Source: JADGHX01 sp963837755
GTDB lineage: Bacteria > Pseudomonadota > Gammaproteobacteria > Steroidobacterales > Steroidobacteraceae
Direction of reading: 5' to 3'
Length of the DNA: 64,000 nt
NCBI GenBank assembly: GCA_963837755.1
Contig: CAWIOP010000001.1
Location: forward strand, 1,798,001 to 1,862,000
This document shows, one piece after another, positions 62,720 to 64,000 of this stretch. How positions within the stretch are numbered: the first letter of the stretch is position 1; each line of letters starts with the position of its first letter. The notes below the pieces were generated by a model. It was not told the DNA's origin. It made no database searches and saw only the letters and a list, made by a program, of their open reading frames with translations. Both the position numbers and the translations under genes were made by a program.

Positions 62720-64000
62720 CTAGAACCTGTAGTTCATTCCGAGCACGAAGCGCCGCCCGATCAAGTCGTGTATGGAGTTATTGAACTCCGTAGTGCCCGC
62801 ACGGCCGATAATGCCCGGCGCGAGCACCGGAGCCCGGTCGAGCAGGTTGGTGACGTTCAGGTAGACGTTCAGGTTGTCGTCATGCCCGGTCGAGTAGCCG
62901 AGGTTGAGGTCCATGTAGAACGTGGAAGCGACCGTGTTGTCCTCGATCGAGTTCGGAATGTTCGTGGCGCTCTCCACGCGCAGCCGGTCGAGCACTCCGC
63001 CGTCCATCCAGCGCCCCTGCAGGAACACCGAGGCCGGGCCGTTGCGGTAGCTCATGTTGGTGGTGAACTTGTATTTCGGTAGAGCGCCCGCGCCCGCCAC
63101 GCCCGCGCCGACCTGCCCGGCCCGCTCGTCGCGCGCGCCGCCTTCGTTCTGGATGGAGTTTTCGTCCAGGTAGGTGCCGAAGAAGCGCCACGTGACGGAC
63201 TCGGGCCCGCCGCCCAGCAACTCCAGTGAACGCCGGTAGCTCATTTCCAGATCGATGCCGCTGATGCGCTGGTTGGCGAGGTTGATGAACAGGTTGTCCA
63301 CGCGCTCGATCACGCCGTTCGGCGCATCGTCACGCCGATGAACGTACTGGCACAGGCTCTGGTCGCCGTTGAAGCAGGCCGTGACGACATTCTGCGAGGT
63401 GAGCTGCCCGATGGCATCGGCGATATCGATGCTGTACCAGTCGACCGAAGTCGAGAAACCTTCGAGGAACGAAGGCTGATACACGATGCCGGCGGTGATC
63501 GTGTCCGCTTCTTCCGGCGCGACATTCTCGTTGCCGCCGGAGAACGACGCCGTGGTCACGGTGACATTGCCGTTTGCAGGGTCCTGCACGTTCACGCCGC
63601 CGCGCGTCTGGTCGAAGCGTTCCTGCAGGGTCGCCGCGCGCACGTCGCGCGATTCGGTGGCACGCAGTCGCACCTGCTCGTTGATCGCCCAGCTCGCGCC
63701 GAATTTCCACGCCCAGATCGAGCCGCTACCCGAGTAGTACGCCCAGCGGCCGGCGGTCGAGAGCTCCACGCTATCGGCCCACGCTTTGTCCTTCACCAGG
63801 GGGATGTGGAATTCCGCGAAGGCTTCCTTCACGTTGTAGCCACCGGCGATCGTGCGCAGGCTGCTGAACAGCACGGAGCTGGAGTTCGCGTCACCCTTGA
63901 AGCCCGTGGGCACGAATCGCAGGCCCGGTATGCCGCTGTAACCCGGCACGCCGCCGCTCTCACCTTGAGGCACCACGCCACGCAGTGTGTCCGGCAGGAT
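62720..64000 (-). CDS. TonB-dependent receptor, C-terminal part (5' end outside window)
   Basis: The frame is open to the right edge; 426 codons are visible. Barrel strands include NVKEAFAEFHIPLVKDKA, WAWKFGASWAINEQVRLRAT, ENVAPEEADTITAGIVYQPS, ISGIDLEMSYRRSLELLG, NVYLNVTNLLDRAPVLAP and the terminal LGMNYRF with the required C-terminal Phe. The loop ACFNGDQSLCQYVHR has a Cys pair typical of receptors related to sugar or peptide uptake. Substrate unknown. Confidence 0.88.
   Translation of the reverse strand: MLPDTLRGVVPQGESGGVPGYSGIPGLRFVPTGFKGDANSSSVLFSSLRTIAGGYNVKEAFAEFHIPLVKDKAWADSVELSTAGRWAYYSGSGSIWAWKFGASWAINEQVRLRATESRDVRAATLQERFDQTRGGVNVQDPANGNVTVTTASFSGGNENVAPEEADTITAGIVYQPSFLEGFSTSVDWYSIDIADAIGQLTSQNVVTACFNGDQSLCQYVHRRDDAPNGVIERVDNLFINLANQRISGIDLEMSYRRSLELLGGGPESVTWRFFGTYLDENSIQNEGGARDERAGQVGAGVAGAGALPKYKFTTNMSYRNGPASVFLQGRWMDGGVLDRLRVESATNIPNSIEDNTVASTFYMDLNLGYSTGHDDNLNVYLNVTNLLDRAPVLAPGIIGRAGTTEFNNSIHDLIGRRFVLGMNYRF

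Overview
The window is 64 kb of high-GC DNA, probably from a soil or water gammaproteobacterium near Steroidobacter, Nevskia or Xanthomonas. The lineage is inferred from gene families (TonB-dependent receptors, CadC-type regulators with TPRs, an UrcA protein, a DUF6502/DUF5666 pair, CusCBA efflux systems), not from a marker gene. I found no rRNA, complete tRNA or CRISPR array.

Layout. (1) 1-6.0 kb: the 3' part of a giant glycine-rich autotransporter, running off the left edge. (2) 6.0-22.3 kb: an accessory region full of broken genes. It has one intact tyrosine integrase whose 3' end overlaps a copy of a tRNA-Ser 3' end (an att site), and two decayed relatives of that integrase at 6.1 and 17.5 kb. 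Between and around them lie remnants of a GH13 enzyme, a STAND NTPase with lipase-like and WD40 parts, a Tat-exported SDR, an erythromycin esterase, an MsrA/SDR fusion, an RbbA-type ABC exporter, a PAP2 phosphatase and a glutamine-dependent NAD synthetase. Apparently intact genes among them are a membrane protein, an ACT-domain protein, an epoxide hydrolase with a DUF2007 protein, MsrB and an M28 peptidase. (3) 22.5-28.1 kb: small soluble proteins: orphan CheR, DUF3175, archaemetzincin, then a minus-strand series (FmdB zinc ribbon, a 58-aa protein, GYD, THUMP, SagB-type oxidoreductase), a nitrilase-like protein lacking two of its three catalytic residues, and UrcA. (4) 28.2-38 kb: a membrane-anchored winged-helix/TPR regulator with its TonB-dependent receptor, a secreted protein, a LuxR-type regulator with a degenerate receiver, a beta-carbonic anhydrase, and a glycosyltransferase. 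(5) 38.3-62.3 kb: two CusCBA heavy-metal efflux systems on opposite strands. Between them are a five-gene operon (DUF6502, DUF5666 lipoprotein, transglutaminase/7TM/ATP-grasp fusion, TPR scaffold, outer-membrane barrel) and a Ca-type P-ATPase. (6) 62.5-64 kb: a cytochrome b561 remnant and the 3' part of a second TonB-dependent receptor, running off the right edge.

The strongest candidate for an undescribed system is the 44.7-53.0 kb operon. It joins a membrane-embedded, ATP-grasp peptide-ligase-like enzyme to an inner-membrane-anchored TPR scaffold and an outer-membrane barrel, with ATGA-type start/stop overlaps at three junctions. This parts list resembles polymer synthesis and secretion machines, but the ligase would be a RimK-like peptide ligase instead of a glycosyltransferase.

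Several genes, including the otherwise well-conserved cusA at 41.4 kb, are broken by single-base shifts, some at short homopolymers. Part of the apparent decay could therefore be assembly error. The internal deletions, fusions and in-frame stops are harder to explain that way.
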